Source: Vibrio galatheae (GTDB lineage: Bacteria > Pseudomonadota > Gammaproteobacteria > Enterobacterales > Vibrionaceae). Taken from it: DNA of 48,292 bases. How positions within the stretch are numbered: the first letter of the stretch is position 1; each line of letters opens with the position of its first letter. The stretch is taken from assembly GCF_000967545.1 (NCBI RefSeq), contig NZ_JXXV01000031.1:1-48292 (forward strand), given 5' to 3'. The notes beneath the pieces are model-generated. The model saw nothing but the letters and a program-made list of their open reading frames with translations, was not told where the DNA came from and did not search any database. Below are positions 34,955 to 44,627 of this stretch, piece by piece. The position numbers were made by a program, and so were the translations under genes.

Positions 34955-36259
34955 ATGTCATATGTTGCATTAAGCGGCCTGTCCGCAGCTCAGTTAGATC
35001 TGAACACAACCAGTAACAACATTGCGAACGCGAACACATACGGCTTTAAAGAGTCTCGTGCGGAGTTTGGCGATGTGTACTCGAACTCACTTTTTACTCA
35101 TGCGAAAACAACGCCAGGGCAAGGTGTGCAAGCCGCCCAAGTTGCTCAGCAATTCCATGAGGGGTCGAGTATTTATACCAACAACCCAATGGACTTACGC
35201 ATCTCTGGTACTGGCTTTTTTGCTGTAGCCAAAGACAAGCTCACACCAACATCCAATGAGTTAACTCGAAACGGTGCATTTCACCTGAATAAAGATAACT
35301 ACATGGTAACGGCAAATGATGAGTTTTTGCTTGGCTATCAGGTAAACCCAGACACGGGAGACGTACTTTCATACGAGCCTTCTGCTATTAACATTCCAAA
35401 AGAGTTTGGTAAACCAAAACAGACTGCAAACATCGATGTTGGCGTTAACCTGCCAGCTGGTGGCGATCTCAAAGATCCGGCTCTGTTTGACTATACCGAC
35501 CCTGAAACGTACAACCGTTCTACGTCATCAACGATTTATGACTCTATGGGTCAGTCGTACAAGCTGACGACTTACTATCTTAAAGATCAAACTCAGGCAA
35601 ACACTTGGCAGACCTACTACACAGTGACTGACAGTGCGGGTGAGAAACCTTTAAACATAGTCGGTGGTGATGCGACTGCGCCAACGGGTCATGTTGGACA
35701 CACAATGAGATTCAATAACGACGGTACATTAGCAAGTCTGAATAATGGTCAAAACATTGTTTCAGAAGCGTTAGGTGCAGGGGCAAATCCTGTTGATCTT
35801 AACGGTGCCGATGTCACTCAGACTCTGTCGTTTGGCCTTGATAGCGCGACTCAGTTTGCCGCCCCATTTGAGCTAACTAAGTTTGATGAAGACGGTGCAA
35901 CGACTGGCTTCTTGACCAAAGTTGACTTCGATGAAAACGGTAGCGTATTGGGCACTTACTCGAATGGTGAAGCGATTACTTTAGGCCGTGTCGGCTTGGT
36001 ACGTGTTGCCAATGAGCAAGGTCTCGACAAAAAAGGTGGCACCCAGTGGGATGCAACTCAAATGTCAGGCGCAAAAGTTTGGGGTGAGTCGAACAAAGGT
36101 TCATTCGGTACTATTAACAGCGGTACACTTGAACAGTCCAATATCGATATGACTCAAGAGTTGGTCGATTTGATCTCTGCACAACGTAACTTCCAAGCTA
36201 ACTCTCGTTCTCTAGAAGTTCATAACCAAACGCAGCAGAACATCCTACAAATCCGTTAA
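34955..36259 (+). CDS. flgE: Flagellar hook protein FlgE
   Basis: Polymerises into the hook, the universal joint of the flagellum. The 434 residues have the axial N-terminus (SYVALSGLSAAQLDLNTTSNNIANANTYGFKESRAEF), the NPMDLRISGTGFFAV block, variable outer domains in the middle, and the C-terminal GSFGTINSGTLEQSNIDMTQELVDLISAQRNFQANSRSLEV. Last gene of flgBCDE, with a hairpin behind it. Confidence 0.97.
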   Translation: MSYVALSGLSAAQLDLNTTSNNIANANTYGFKESRAEFGDVYSNSLFTHAKTTPGQGVQAAQVAQQFHEGSSIYTNNPMDLRISGTGFFAVAKDKLTPTSNELTRNGAFHLNKDNYMVTANDEFLLGYQVNPDTGDVLSYEPSAINIPKEFGKPKQTANIDVGVNLPAGGDLKDPALFDYTDPETYNRSTSSTIYDSMGQSYKLTTYYLKDQTQANTWQTYYTVTDSAGEKPLNIVGGDATAPTGHVGHTMRFNNDGTLASLNNGQNIVSEALGAGANPVDLNGADVTQTLSFGLDSATQFAAPFELTKFDEDGATTGFLTKVDFDENGSVLGTYSNGEAITLGRVGLVRVANEQGLDKKGGTQWDATQMSGAKVWGESNKGSFGTINSGTLEQSNIDMTQELVDLISAQRNFQANSRSLEVHNQTQQNILQIR

Positions 36260-36300
36260 GGTTTGTACGGTTTTCAAACGCGCATTTCGCAATCGTCTGA

Positions 36301-36336
36301 ATAGCAAGCTGGTGGCAATGATCAGCTTGCTATTGT
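36301..36336 (+). terminator. Terminator-like hairpin after flgE
   Basis: ATAGCAAGCTG (36301-36311) / CAGCTTGCTAT (36323-36333), an 11-base-pair stem followed by TGTTG; a moderate T tail, about 40 bases past the stop. Confidence 0.7.
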
Positions 36337-36421
36337 TGCCACTGAGGCAAAACCCATCTAAAAATCCGCAATCATCTTGCCGTTTCCTTCCTAACTTTTT
36401 GATATTAAATTAATTTAAAAA

Positions 36422-36438
36422 TTGGCACGTCAATTGCT
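36422..36438 (+). promoter_or_regulatory. Sigma-54 promoter of flgFGHIJ
   Basis: TTGGCACGTCAATTGCT is a full match to the TGGCACG-N4-TTGC consensus, about 35 bases upstream of flgF. Confidence 0.95.
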
Positions 36439-36473
36439 TTATTGGTTCTGAAATGTGATTTTTGGAGCAAATT

Positions 36474-37223
36474 ATGGATCGTGCACTGTTTCTCGCAATG
36501 AGCGGCGCTAAGCAAAATATGCAAGCATTGCAGCTCAGAGCTAACAACTTAGCAAACGTCAGTACCACGGGTTTCCGTGCTGATTTGGCGCAAGCGCGTT
36601 CGATGCAAGCCTATGGTGATGGCCTTCCTAGCCGAGTGTTTAGCATGACAGAGCGTCCGGGACATAATTTTCAACAAGGTAGTGTGATCACAACTGGTCG
36701 AGACTTGGATGTTACGATTCAGGGAGATGGCTGGATTTCAGTATTGGATAAAACTGGCGCTGAAGGTCTGACTCGCAACGGTAACTTTAAGATTGATGTT
36801 AATGGTCTGCTGACCAGTGGTAACGGCAATTTGGTGCTGGGGGAGACTGGTGCGCCGATTACGTTACCCATTCCAGTGAGTAAAGTTGAGATTGGTAATG
36901 ACGGTACTATTTCCGTTGTTCCACAAGGCGCTCCAGCAGACGCGATCGAAGTCGTTGACCGTATCAAACTCACCCGTACCGCGAACCAATCACTTTTCAA
37001 AGATGTCAACGGCTTGTTCCGTGCTAAAGATCCTAATGCGGCATACGAAGCGGATGCCAGTGTAAAACTGCTCACAGGTGCAATCGAGGGAAGTAACGTC
37101 AACGCGATTGGCGAAATGACCAACTTGATTGACTTGCAACGTCAATTCGAAATGCAAGTAAAAATGATGAGCACTGCAGAAGATATGGATAAAGCGTCCG
37201 ATTCTCTGCTTCGTATGAGCTAA
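36474..37223 (+). CDS. flgF: Flagellar proximal rod protein FlgF
   Basis: Rod subunit. The start ATG (MDRALFLAMSGAKQNMQ) is chosen because GGAG lies 6 bases upstream; the frame is open four codons further to a TTG. The 249 residues show the N-terminal LQLRANNLANVSTTGFRADLAQ, the DLDVTIQGDGWISV strand block shared with FlgG and FlgE, and the C-terminal GAIEGSNVNAIGEMTNLIDLQRQFEMQVKMM. First gene of flgFGHIJ. Confidence 0.97.
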   Translation: MDRALFLAMSGAKQNMQALQLRANNLANVSTTGFRADLAQARSMQAYGDGLPSRVFSMTERPGHNFQQGSVITTGRDLDVTIQGDGWISVLDKTGAEGLTRNGNFKIDVNGLLTSGNGNLVLGETGAPITLPIPVSKVEIGNDGTISVVPQGAPADAIEVVDRIKLTRTANQSLFKDVNGLFRAKDPNAAYEADASVKLLTGAIEGSNVNAIGEMTNLIDLQRQFEMQVKMMSTAEDMDKASDSLLRMS

Positions 37224-37243
37224 CCAATTTTCAGGAGAGAGTT

Positions 37244-38032
37244 ATGCAACCGGCACTATGGGTGAGTAAAACGGGTTTAGATGCCCAACAAACCAATATT
37301 TCAACGATTTCAAACAACCTGGCAAACGCATCAACGGTTGGCTACAAAAAAAGCCGTGCCGTATTTGAGGATTTGTTCTACCAGAATATCAATCAGCCAG
37401 GTGGCCAATCTTCGCAAAACACCGAGCTACCAAGTGGTTTGATGCTTGGTGCGGGTTCGAAAGTGGTCGCGACGCAAAAAATCCACACTCAAGGTAACAC
37501 GCAAACCACCAACAACAGCCTAGATATGATGATCGAAGGTGATGGTTTCTTCCAGATCTTAATGCCCGACGGCAATATCGGTTACTCACGCAACGGTCAG
37601 TTCACCGTTAACGATGAAGGTGTCATTGTGACCTCTGGTGCGGGCTACGCTCTAGAGCCTGAGATTGCGATTCCTGAAGATGCTATCAGTATCACTGTCG
37701 GCACAGACGGTGAAGTATCAGTACGCGTTCGTGGTCAGCAGGATAACCAAGTGGTCGGTCAGATCGCGACGGTCGACTTCATCAACCCTGGCGGTTTAGA
37801 GCCGATTGGTCAGAATTTATACTTGCCGACTGGTGCAAGTGGCGACCCTCAAGAAGGCGTTCCCGGGTTTGATGGCTTTGGTGAAGTGAGACAGTCAATG
37901 CTCGAAACATCAAACGTGAACGTAACCGAAGAGCTGGTCAACATGATCGAAGCTCAACGCGTATACGAAATGAATTCAAAAGTCATCTCTGCCGTAGACA
38001 AGATGATGAGCTTCGTTAATCAGCAATTGTAG
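37244..38032 (+). CDS. flgG: Flagellar distal rod protein FlgG
   Basis: Forms the distal rod, the drive shaft through the L and P rings. At 262 residues it has the usual size. The N-terminus reads PALWVSKTGLDAQQTNISTISNNLANASTVGYKKSRAVFEDL, with the FlgG-specific FYQNINQPGGQSSQNTELPSG insertion, and the C-terminus SMLETSNVNVTEELVNMIEAQRVYEMNSKVISAVDKMM. AGGAGAGA precedes the ATG; 20 bases after flgF. Confidence 0.98.
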   Translation: MQPALWVSKTGLDAQQTNISTISNNLANASTVGYKKSRAVFEDLFYQNINQPGGQSSQNTELPSGLMLGAGSKVVATQKIHTQGNTQTTNNSLDMMIEGDGFFQILMPDGNIGYSRNGQFTVNDEGVIVTSGAGYALEPEIAIPEDAISITVGTDGEVSVRVRGQQDNQVVGQIATVDFINPGGLEPIGQNLYLPTGASGDPQEGVPGFDGFGEVRQSMLETSNVNVTEELVNMIEAQRVYEMNSKVISAVDKMMSFVNQQL

Positions 38033-38058
38033 CCGCTGGTTAGGTTGGAGATAACATA

Positions 38059-38838
38059 ATGAAACGAATAATTGCATTGCTTACCGTCGCTGCCATGTCT
38101 GGCTGTTCAATGTTAGAGCCGCCGATTGAAACGCCAGATATTACTCAAGGCACAACCACGGTTGATGCTGTTGAGGGGGATAAAGCCGATCAAGACGAAA
38201 GCGGCATTATTGATACACTACGTGGTCGTAGTGACCCGGTGGCAGGCGATCCGGCTTGGGCACCTATTCACCCTAAACATAAGCCAGAGCATTATGCGGC
38301 GGAAACAGGTTCACTATTCAATAGCGCCAGTGCTAGTAGCCTATATGATGACTCAAAGCCACACGGAATTGGTGACATTATTACCGTCACACTTGATGAA
38401 AGTACCAAGGCAGCGAAAAGCTCAGATGCGGACTTATCAAAAAATAATGATGCTTCTATGGATCCGTTAGAAGTCGGTGGTCAGCAACTGAATGTCGGAG
38501 ACTACAACTTCTCTTACAATCTCAGCAACGACAACAGCTTTAGCGGTAGTGCGGAAGCGAATCAAAGTAACAGCATATCAGGTTCGATTACGGTCGAAGT
38601 GATTGAAGTGTTGGCTAATGGTAACCTTGTGATTCGTGGCGAAAAATGGCTAACGTTGAACACGGGTGATGAGTATATTCGCCTCAGTGGTACGATTCGC
38701 CCAGACGATATTGATTACGATAATACGATTGCTTCTAATCGTATTTCAAACGCCAGAATTCAATATTCAGGCACTGGAACAAACCAAGATATGCAAGAAC
38801 CTGGATTCTTGGCACGATTCTTTAATGTCTCTTTGTAA
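38059..38838 (+). CDS. flgH: Flagellar L-ring lipoprotein FlgH
   Basis: Outer-membrane ring subunit through which the rod passes. The 259 residues start with a lipoprotein signal (lipobox MSGC, Cys16). The N-terminal acidic segment (about 25-60) is longer and more acidic than in E. coli, a normal feature in vibrios. The core contains [30 protein letters not shown] and [40 protein letters not shown], diagnostic of FlgH. Confidence 0.97.
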   Translation: MKRIIALLTVAAMSGCSMLEPPIETPDITQGTTTVDAVEGDKADQDESGIIDTLRGRSDPVAGDPAWAPIHPKHKPEHYAAETGSLFNSASASSLYDDSKPHGIGDIITVTLDESTKAAKSSDADLSKNNDASMDPLEVGGQQLNVGDYNFSYNLSNDNSFSGSAEANQSNSISGSITVEVIEVLANGNLVIRGEKWLTLNTGDEYIRLSGTIRPDDIDYDNTIASNRISNARIQYSGTGTNQDMQEPGFLARFFNVSL

Positions 38839-38905
38839 ATCCATCTGATGCCGCTTTTTTGGCAGCGCATAAAGTGGGCATAAAGATTAGAACAAGGGTA
38901 TGGTC

Positions 38906-39997
38906 ATGAAAAAGTTGTTTCTCCTTTTAACCAGTATGATGTTGATGGCAGCATCAGCACAGGCAGCACGTATCAAAGACGTTTCTCAGGTTGCTGGGGT
39001 ACGTAGCAACCAATTAGTGGGTTACGGTTTGGTCACAGGTTTGCCGGGCACAGGAGAATCGACCCCTTTTACCGACCAGAGCTTTAATGCCATGTTGCAA
39101 AATTTTGGTATCCAAATGCCACCGGGTACCAAGCCAAAGAGTAAAAACGTTGCCGCTGTGATTGTTACCGCTGAATTACCTGCGTTTTCAAAGCAAGGTC
39201 AAACCATTGATGTGACGGTTTCTTCTATCGGTTCTGCAAAAAGCCTACGTGGCGGTACCCTAATGCAAACTATGCTGAAAGGTCTCGATGGGCAAATTTA
39301 TGCCGTCGCACAAGGTAACCTTGTCGTCAGCGGCTTTAGTGCGACAGGGGCCGATGGTTCAAAAATTGTCGGTAACAACCCAACTGCCGGTATGATCTCA
39401 AGTGGCGCTATGGTTGAGCGTGAAATTCCTACCCCGTTTAGCCGTGGAGATTACATCACATTCAACTTGTTAGAATCCGATTTTACCACTGCCCAACGTA
39501 TGGCTGATGCGGTCAACAACTTCCTCGGCCCACAAATGGCGTCTGCGGTTGACGCCGCTTCCGTTAAAGTGCGTGCGCCACGTGATATTACTCAGCGTGT
39601 GGCATTTTTATCGGCTATCGAAAATATTGAGTTTGACCCAGCAGAAGGTTCGGCAAAAATCATCGTCAACTCCCGCACCGGAACTATTGTAGTTGGCAAG
39701 CATGTGAGACTAAAACCTGCCGCAGTGACGCATGGTGGTATGACAGTGGCAATTAAAGAGAGTCTAAATGTCAGCCAACCCAATGCATTTAGTGGCGGAG
39801 AAACCGTTGTTGTGCCTGATTCCGACATTGAGATTACCGAAGAACAAGGCAAAATGTTTAAATTTGAGCCGGGTCTAACCTTAGATGATCTTGTTCGAGC
39901 TGTGAACGAAGTCGGCGCTGCACCTTCTGATTTGATGGCAATTTTACAAGCGCTGAAACAAGCTGGCGCAATTGAAGGCCAACTGATCGTTATCTAA
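38906..39997 (+). CDS. flgI: Flagellar P-ring protein FlgI
   Basis: Periplasmic ring subunit that forms a bushing in the peptidoglycan. I take the second ATG ([11 protein letters not shown]), 7 bases after AAGGG; the first ATG at 38900 is only 1 base from it. This gives 363 residues. A signal peptide ends QAA before [31 protein letters not shown], the conserved mature start, and the C-terminus has [39 protein letters not shown]. Its chaperone FlgA is encoded upstream on the other strand. Confidence 0.97.
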   Translation: MKKLFLLLTSMMLMAASAQAARIKDVSQVAGVRSNQLVGYGLVTGLPGTGESTPFTDQSFNAMLQNFGIQMPPGTKPKSKNVAAVIVTAELPAFSKQGQTIDVTVSSIGSAKSLRGGTLMQTMLKGLDGQIYAVAQGNLVVSGFSATGADGSKIVGNNPTAGMISSGAMVEREIPTPFSRGDYITFNLLESDFTTAQRMADAVNNFLGPQMASAVDAASVKVRAPRDITQRVAFLSAIENIEFDPAEGSAKIIVNSRTGTIVVGKHVRLKPAAVTHGGMTVAIKESLNVSQPNAFSGGETVVVPDSDIEITEEQGKMFKFEPGLTLDDLVRAVNEVGAAPSDLMAILQALKQAGAIEGQLIVI

Positions 39998-40007
39998 GGA
40001 GTCGAGT

Positions 40008-40916
40008 ATGATTAACAACGGTAATGACATTGGTTTTATTCACGACCTAGCTGGCTTAGATAAACTGCGTAAGCAGGCAGTTGAAGGCGACGAAGGCAGT
40101 GAAAAAGCGGCGCTAACCGCAGCAGCTAAGCAGTTTGAAGCGATCTTCACTTCGATGCTATTTAAGTCAATGCGCGATGCCAATGCAACGTTTGAGTCGG
40201 GACTGATGGACAGCCAGAATCAGCAATTTTATCGCCAGATGATGGATGAGCAAATGTCTAGTGAACTGAGCTCATCAGGATCGTTAGGTCTTGCCGACAT
40301 GATAGTTGCACAATTGTCGACTGGCGGCGTGGAAAATCAAAGTGCTAAAGCGCGCAATGATGACTTTGAAACCATGATGGAAAAAATTGATCGTATTCGT
40401 CATGAACGCGCGGATTCGACGACCGTCACTAAGCCGACTGAAACACAACCTGCACGTTTTGAATCGCCTGAAACTTTTGTTACTTCAATGAAACCCTATG
40501 CCGAGAAAGCGGCACGAGCGTTAGGTATTGATTCCTCGTTACTCCTCGCACAAGCCGCGCTTGAAACGGGCTGGGGGCAAAAGGTGGTGAACAACGCTCG
40601 CGGCAGCAGTAATAACCTATTCAATATCAAAGCGGATAGAAGCTGGGCGGGAAACAAAGTGTCCACTCAGACCTTGGAGTATCACCAAGGTGTCCCCGTT
40701 AAAGAGAATGCCGCATTCCGTTCATACTCAAACTATGAAGAAAGCTTTAACGATTACGTTCGTTTCCTCAATGAGAATCCTCGCTACACCATGGCGTTGC
40801 GTCACGGTGGCAACAACGAAGAATTTATTCGAGGGATTCACCAAGCGGGATACGCGACCGACCCAAGCTATGCCGATAAGGTTTTGAGTGTTAAAGCTCG
40901 AATTGATGAAATGTAA
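40008..40916 (+). CDS. flgJ: FlgJ: rod cap and peptidoglycan hydrolase
   Basis: Two-domain protein of 302 residues that caps the growing rod and cuts peptidoglycan to let it through. The N-terminal part (about 30-110) shows AAKQFEAIFTSMLFKSMRDA and QQFYRQMMDEQMSSELSSSGSLGLADMIVAQL. The C-terminal N-acetylglucosaminidase domain (about 155-302) has SSLLLAQAALETGWGQ with catalytic Glu186, NLFNIKADRSWAG, and FRSYSNYEESFNDYVRFL. Last gene of flgFGHIJ. Confidence 0.97.
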   Translation: MINNGNDIGFIHDLAGLDKLRKQAVEGDEGSEKAALTAAAKQFEAIFTSMLFKSMRDANATFESGLMDSQNQQFYRQMMDEQMSSELSSSGSLGLADMIVAQLSTGGVENQSAKARNDDFETMMEKIDRIRHERADSTTVTKPTETQPARFESPETFVTSMKPYAEKAARALGIDSSLLLAQAALETGWGQKVVNNARGSSNNLFNIKADRSWAGNKVSTQTLEYHQGVPVKENAAFRSYSNYEESFNDYVRFLNENPRYTMALRHGGNNEEFIRGIHQAGYATDPSYADKVLSVKARIDEM

Positions 40917-40918
40917 AC

Positions 40919-40943
40919 AAACTCACCTCCGGGTGAGTTTTTG
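40919..40943 (+). terminator. Terminator of flgFGHIJ
   Basis: Stem AAACTCACC (40919-40927) / GGTGAGTTT (40932-40940) and a T run, immediately after the flgJ stop. Confidence 0.9.
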
Positions 40944-41104
40944 AATGTTAAAGCAACGGTGAATTTTTCAATCTATAGCCAGTGAATAGCACGACTTCAT
41001 CGATTGTCGACTTCCCTCTAGTTCACCGGCTTCTTTTTCTAAGTAAGACGGAAAATAGTTCGTCTTGCTTTCTTCTTAGCATCAAATTCTTTCCAAAATC
41101 ACGA

Positions 41105-41121
41105 TTGGCATACATATTGCA
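41105..41121 (+). promoter_or_regulatory. Sigma-54 promoter of flgKL
   Basis: TTGGCATACATATTGCA: GG and GC at exact -24/-12 spacing, one departure from TGGCAC. About 55 bases before flgK. Confidence 0.9.
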
Positions 41122-41177
41122 ATTCCTAACTTAGATGTTCAGGTAACACTGATTTTTAAAGGTTTCTTGGGGGCAAT

Positions 41178-43052
41178 ATGTCGTCTGATCTTCTGAATCT
41201 TGGTTCGCAAAGCGTTCTCACAGCTCAGAGACAACTAAACACCACCGGTCATAACATCTCTAACGTTAATACAGAGGGTTATAGCCGTCAGTCGGTGATA
41301 CAAGGCACAAATATGCCACGCCAGTTTGGTGGGGAAACCTATGGTATGGGCGTACATGTGGAAAAAGTTCGCCGCTCTTGGGATCAGTTTGCCGTTAACG
41401 AGTTGAATGTTTCCACCACCAGCTATGCGCATAAAGTCGATGATGAGGCGAATTTGGAAATGTTGTCCAATATGCTTTCGTCAGTGGCATCCAAGAAAAT
41501 ACCAGAAAATCTTAACGAGTGGTTTGATGGAGTTAAATCACTTGCTGACAGTCCTAATGATGTCGGGGCGCGCAAAGTTGTGCTTGAAAAAGCGAATTTG
41601 ATCACGCAAAACCTCAACGACTTCCATGAAACAGTACGTCGTCAGTCTGATGTGACTAACAAGAAACTTGATTTGGGTATTGAACGAGTGAACCAACTTG
41701 CTCTAGAGATTCGTGACTTGCACCGCTTGATGATGCGTACTCCTGGGCCGCATAACGATTTGATGGATACCCATGAAAAATTAGTGGCGGAACTGTCGGA
41801 GTACACCAAGGTTACGGTGACGCCACGAAAAAATGCCGAAGGCTTTAATATTCACATCGGTAATGGTCACACACTGGTTTCAGGAACTGAGGCGAGTGAA
41901 CTGAAGATGATTGATGGCTACCCAGACGTTCATCAACGCCGTTTGGCGATGATCGAAGGTAAGGGCATTAAAGCGATCACTACCAAAGATATTGATGGCA
42001 AAATCGGCGCGATGCTGACGATGCGCGACGAGAAAATTCCGCAAATCATGGATGAGCTCGGCAAGCTTGCCACCTCTTTTTCTTTTGAAGTGAATAAGCT
42101 CCAATCTCAAGGTTTAGATCTTAGAGGCAATATCGGTGGTTTGATTTTTACCGATGTGAACTCGGAAGTGGTTGCCAAGTCGCGTGTGGTGACCTCATCG
42201 AATTCAGAAGCAGATCTCGCCGTGTTCATTGAAGACACTAGTCAGCTAGTTGGTGGGCAATACTCACTGCAGAACGTTGACGGTGATTATTATGTTACTC
42301 GTCCGTCAGGCGAACAATTTATCGTCCCTGTTGTCGATGACTCGATTTCCTTAGATGGCATTCGTATTGATATTCGTAATGATCTCGAGTCAGGAGAGCG
42401 CGTTTTAATTCGACCAACTCGCAGTGGCGCGGCTCAGATGCGTATGGCGACCAACGATCCTAGTGACATTGCAGCACAGAGTTATGAGGCGTCTACTACG
42501 TTCGCACAGGGGAGTGCCAAGTTCAATATCGAGAAAGCGGGTGACCTGCGTGAGTTTGAGGTGATTATTTCTCCTGATGGTCTTCAGTTTGCCGTTACCG
42601 ATACCAAAGGCAAAATCCTGCTCGAGCCACAAGCGTATCCGCCGTCAGGGTTAGTTACCGTGCAAGGGACTTCGTTTGAGTTAACCGATGGCGCTTTAGC
42701 GAATGATAAATTTACGGCAAACCTTGTCCCCTCGGAAGGCGATAACGGCAACTTGCTGAAAATGCAAAATATCCAGACCGATAAAAAGCTCAATGATGGT
42801 GAGTCGACCGTTCTCGATATTTACCACAACCTCAACACCAACGTCGGTCTGCAAATGTCAACGGCGTCTCGTCTCACCGATGTTTCACGTCTAGAGAAAG
42901 AAGCCGCACAAGAACGCGTTGCTTCGATTGCCGGGGTGAACTTGGATGAAGAAGCCGCCAATATGATGAAGTTTCAACAAGCGTATATGGCTTCATCTCG
43001 CATTATGCAGGCTGCGAATGACACCTTTAACACCATTCTTGCGTTGAGATAA
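41178..43052 (+). CDS. flgK: Hook-associated protein 1, FlgK
   Basis: First junction protein between hook and filament; exported with the help of FlgN. The 624 residues carry the axial N-terminus SSDLLNLGSQSVLTAQRQLNTTGHNISNVNTEGYSRQ, a long central region of coiled and beta segments typical of larger marine FlgK proteins, and the C-terminal VNLDEEAANMMKFQQAYMASSRIMQAANDTFNTILALR. GGGGGC-type purine tract precedes the ATG. Its stop overlaps the ribosome-binding site of flgL. Confidence 0.97.
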   Translation: MSSDLLNLGSQSVLTAQRQLNTTGHNISNVNTEGYSRQSVIQGTNMPRQFGGETYGMGVHVEKVRRSWDQFAVNELNVSTTSYAHKVDDEANLEMLSNMLSSVASKKIPENLNEWFDGVKSLADSPNDVGARKVVLEKANLITQNLNDFHETVRRQSDVTNKKLDLGIERVNQLALEIRDLHRLMMRTPGPHNDLMDTHEKLVAELSEYTKVTVTPRKNAEGFNIHIGNGHTLVSGTEASELKMIDGYPDVHQRRLAMIEGKGIKAITTKDIDGKIGAMLTMRDEKIPQIMDELGKLATSFSFEVNKLQSQGLDLRGNIGGLIFTDVNSEVVAKSRVVTSSNSEADLAVFIEDTSQLVGGQYSLQNVDGDYYVTRPSGEQFIVPVVDDSISLDGIRIDIRNDLESGERVLIRPTRSGAAQMRMATNDPSDIAAQSYEASTTFAQGSAKFNIEKAGDLREFEVIISPDGLQFAVTDTKGKILLEPQAYPPSGLVTVQGTSFELTDGALANDKFTANLVPSEGDNGNLLKMQNIQTDKKLNDGESTVLDIYHNLNTNVGLQMSTASRLTDVSRLEKEAAQERVASIAGVNLDEEAANMMKFQQAYMASSRIMQAANDTFNTILALR

Positions 43053-43062
43053 GGAGGCGTAA

Positions 43063-44256
43063 ATGATGAATCGTATTTCTAGCTTCCATAATTATCAATC
43101 GGTACAGAATGATTTACGTCGTTCTGAAGCGAAAGTACATCATAACCAGGCTCAATTGGCTTCGGGTAAAAAGCTGATGCGCGCGAGTGACGATCCACTA
43201 GCCACTCACTACATCCAAAACATTGGTCAGCAAAAAGAGCAGCTTCGCCAGTTTACTGATGCCATTACGCTTTCACGCAACCGCCTAGAACACCATGAAG
43301 TGATTATCTCTAACGCAGAGTCGTTCACAGACGAAGCAAAGCGTACCGTCATGGAGATGATTAACGGTGCTTTGTCTCCCGAAGACCGTGAGGCAAAAAG
43401 TCGTGAAATTCAGGAACTCGCAAGTAATTTCTTGAACCTGGTTAATGTTCAAGACGAGTCAGGGAACTACATCTTTGCGGGGACTAAGCCGAAGAACCAG
43501 CCATTTTTCCGTGATAGAAATGGCGATGTGGTATACGCCGGTGATGATTACCAACGCAAAATGAAGATTTCGAACAGTTTAGAGATGCCGATTAACGATC
43601 CTGGCAGTAAATTGTTCATGGAGATAGATAACCCATTTGGTGATTTTGAACCTAACTATAACCTTCAGGACGCATCAGAATTGTTGCTTGAGAGAGCCAT
43701 CAATATTGATCCCGATGACGACTCGACTTACAAAGTGACTTTTGTTGATATGCCGGAAGGTAAATACGGTTATCAACTTGAGCGTGAAGGTTCTGTAGTG
43801 CAAGCCGATGTCTTTGATCCCGCAGTCGGCATCAAATATGAGGGCGTGTCAATTCAGGTCAAAGGGCAAATCAATAAAGGGGATGAAATCACCCTTGAAC
43901 CTAAGCGCACTTACAGCATTTTTGAAACATTTAGAGATGCGATGGAACTGTCTAAGGGTTCGGTCTCTGACGTGTCAAATACCGCGCAGTTACATCAGAT
44001 TACCCAAGAATTTCATGCGGCATTTATTCATTTAAACAAAGCTCGCACCGATGTTGGTGCTCGTTTAAATACGCTGGATATTCAAGAAGAGCAGCATGAC
44101 GATTTCAAAATGACGTTGGCGAAATCCAAGAGTAATTTTGAAGATCTAGATTACGCAGAAGCGATCATTGAATTTAATGAAAACTCACGCGCGCTTCAGG
44201 CATCTCAGCAAGCATTTGGCAAAACCAAAGATCTTACTTTGTTCAACTATATCTAA
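43063..44256 (+). CDS. flgL: Hook-associated protein 3, FlgL
   Basis: Second junction protein, directly below the filament. The 397 residues resemble flagellin at both ends: RISSFHNYQSVQNDLRRSEAKVHHNQAQLASGKKLMRASDDP and the C-terminal NFEDLDYAEAIIEFNENSRALQASQQAFGKTKDLTLFNYI. AGGAGG lies 5 bases from the first ATG and 8 from the second (43066), so initiation may be at either. It completes the flgKL operon. Confidence 0.97.
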   Translation: MMNRISSFHNYQSVQNDLRRSEAKVHHNQAQLASGKKLMRASDDPLATHYIQNIGQQKEQLRQFTDAITLSRNRLEHHEVIISNAESFTDEAKRTVMEMINGALSPEDREAKSREIQELASNFLNLVNVQDESGNYIFAGTKPKNQPFFRDRNGDVVYAGDDYQRKMKISNSLEMPINDPGSKLFMEIDNPFGDFEPNYNLQDASELLLERAINIDPDDDSTYKVTFVDMPEGKYGYQLEREGSVVQADVFDPAVGIKYEGVSIQVKGQINKGDEITLEPKRTYSIFETFRDAMELSKGSVSDVSNTAQLHQITQEFHAAFIHLNKARTDVGARLNTLDIQEEQHDDFKMTLAKSKSNFEDLDYAEAIIEFNENSRALQASQQAFGKTKDLTLFNYI

Positions 44257-44281
44257 TCTCACTGCCTTATGTGCCATGCCA

Positions 44282-44308
44282 TAAGTGCGAGATAGATATT
44301 GCCGATGA
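44282..44308 (+). promoter_or_regulatory. Sigma-28-like motif between flgL and the first flagellin
   Basis: TAAGTGCG, 11 bases, GCCGATGA. The -10 part matches seven of eight consensus bases; the -35 part is weak. Confidence 0.35.
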
Positions 44309-44472
44309 GATAGCAATCTCTGATAAGTAGTGGCAATCGAGTGGCAAAAGAGCGGCAAAGCGGTTGCCGGTGTACGTGAAGGTAAATTGCTCAAAATGAG
44401 CAAAAAACAAACTTACTATATAAGTTGCTAATAAATATGATGAAATTAATTTATTTGGTAACTGTTTTAAAA

Positions 44473-44490
44473 TTGGCACACAACTTGAAT
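44473..44490 (+). promoter_or_regulatory. Sigma-54 promoter of the first flagellin
   Basis: TTGGCACACAACTTGAAT has TGGCAC and TTG at the right -24/-12 spacing, with A in place of C at -12. Confidence 0.8.
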
Positions 44491-44627
44491 TAGGTTAGTG
44501 CAGAGTTAAACAAATTCGTTTTAAGTAGTCGATAGAGCTACTTAGCAAGTCATTACGGTCAGTGCTTCCAAATGAGACAAAGCTGGCCGCTTCGCAAGCA
44601 CTTGCGAACTCAATAGGAGAGCAGAGT

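Larger units (their letters stand above)
44257..44627 (+). promoter_or_regulatory. Leader region of the first flagellin gene
   Basis: About 370 bases without a gene. It holds an imperfect hairpin after flgL (CTTATG / CATAAG with flanking ATCTC / GAGAT), a sigma-28-like match at 44282-44308, a sigma-54 motif at 44473-44490, and then a long untranslated leader of about 140 bases before AGGAG. Confidence 0.6.
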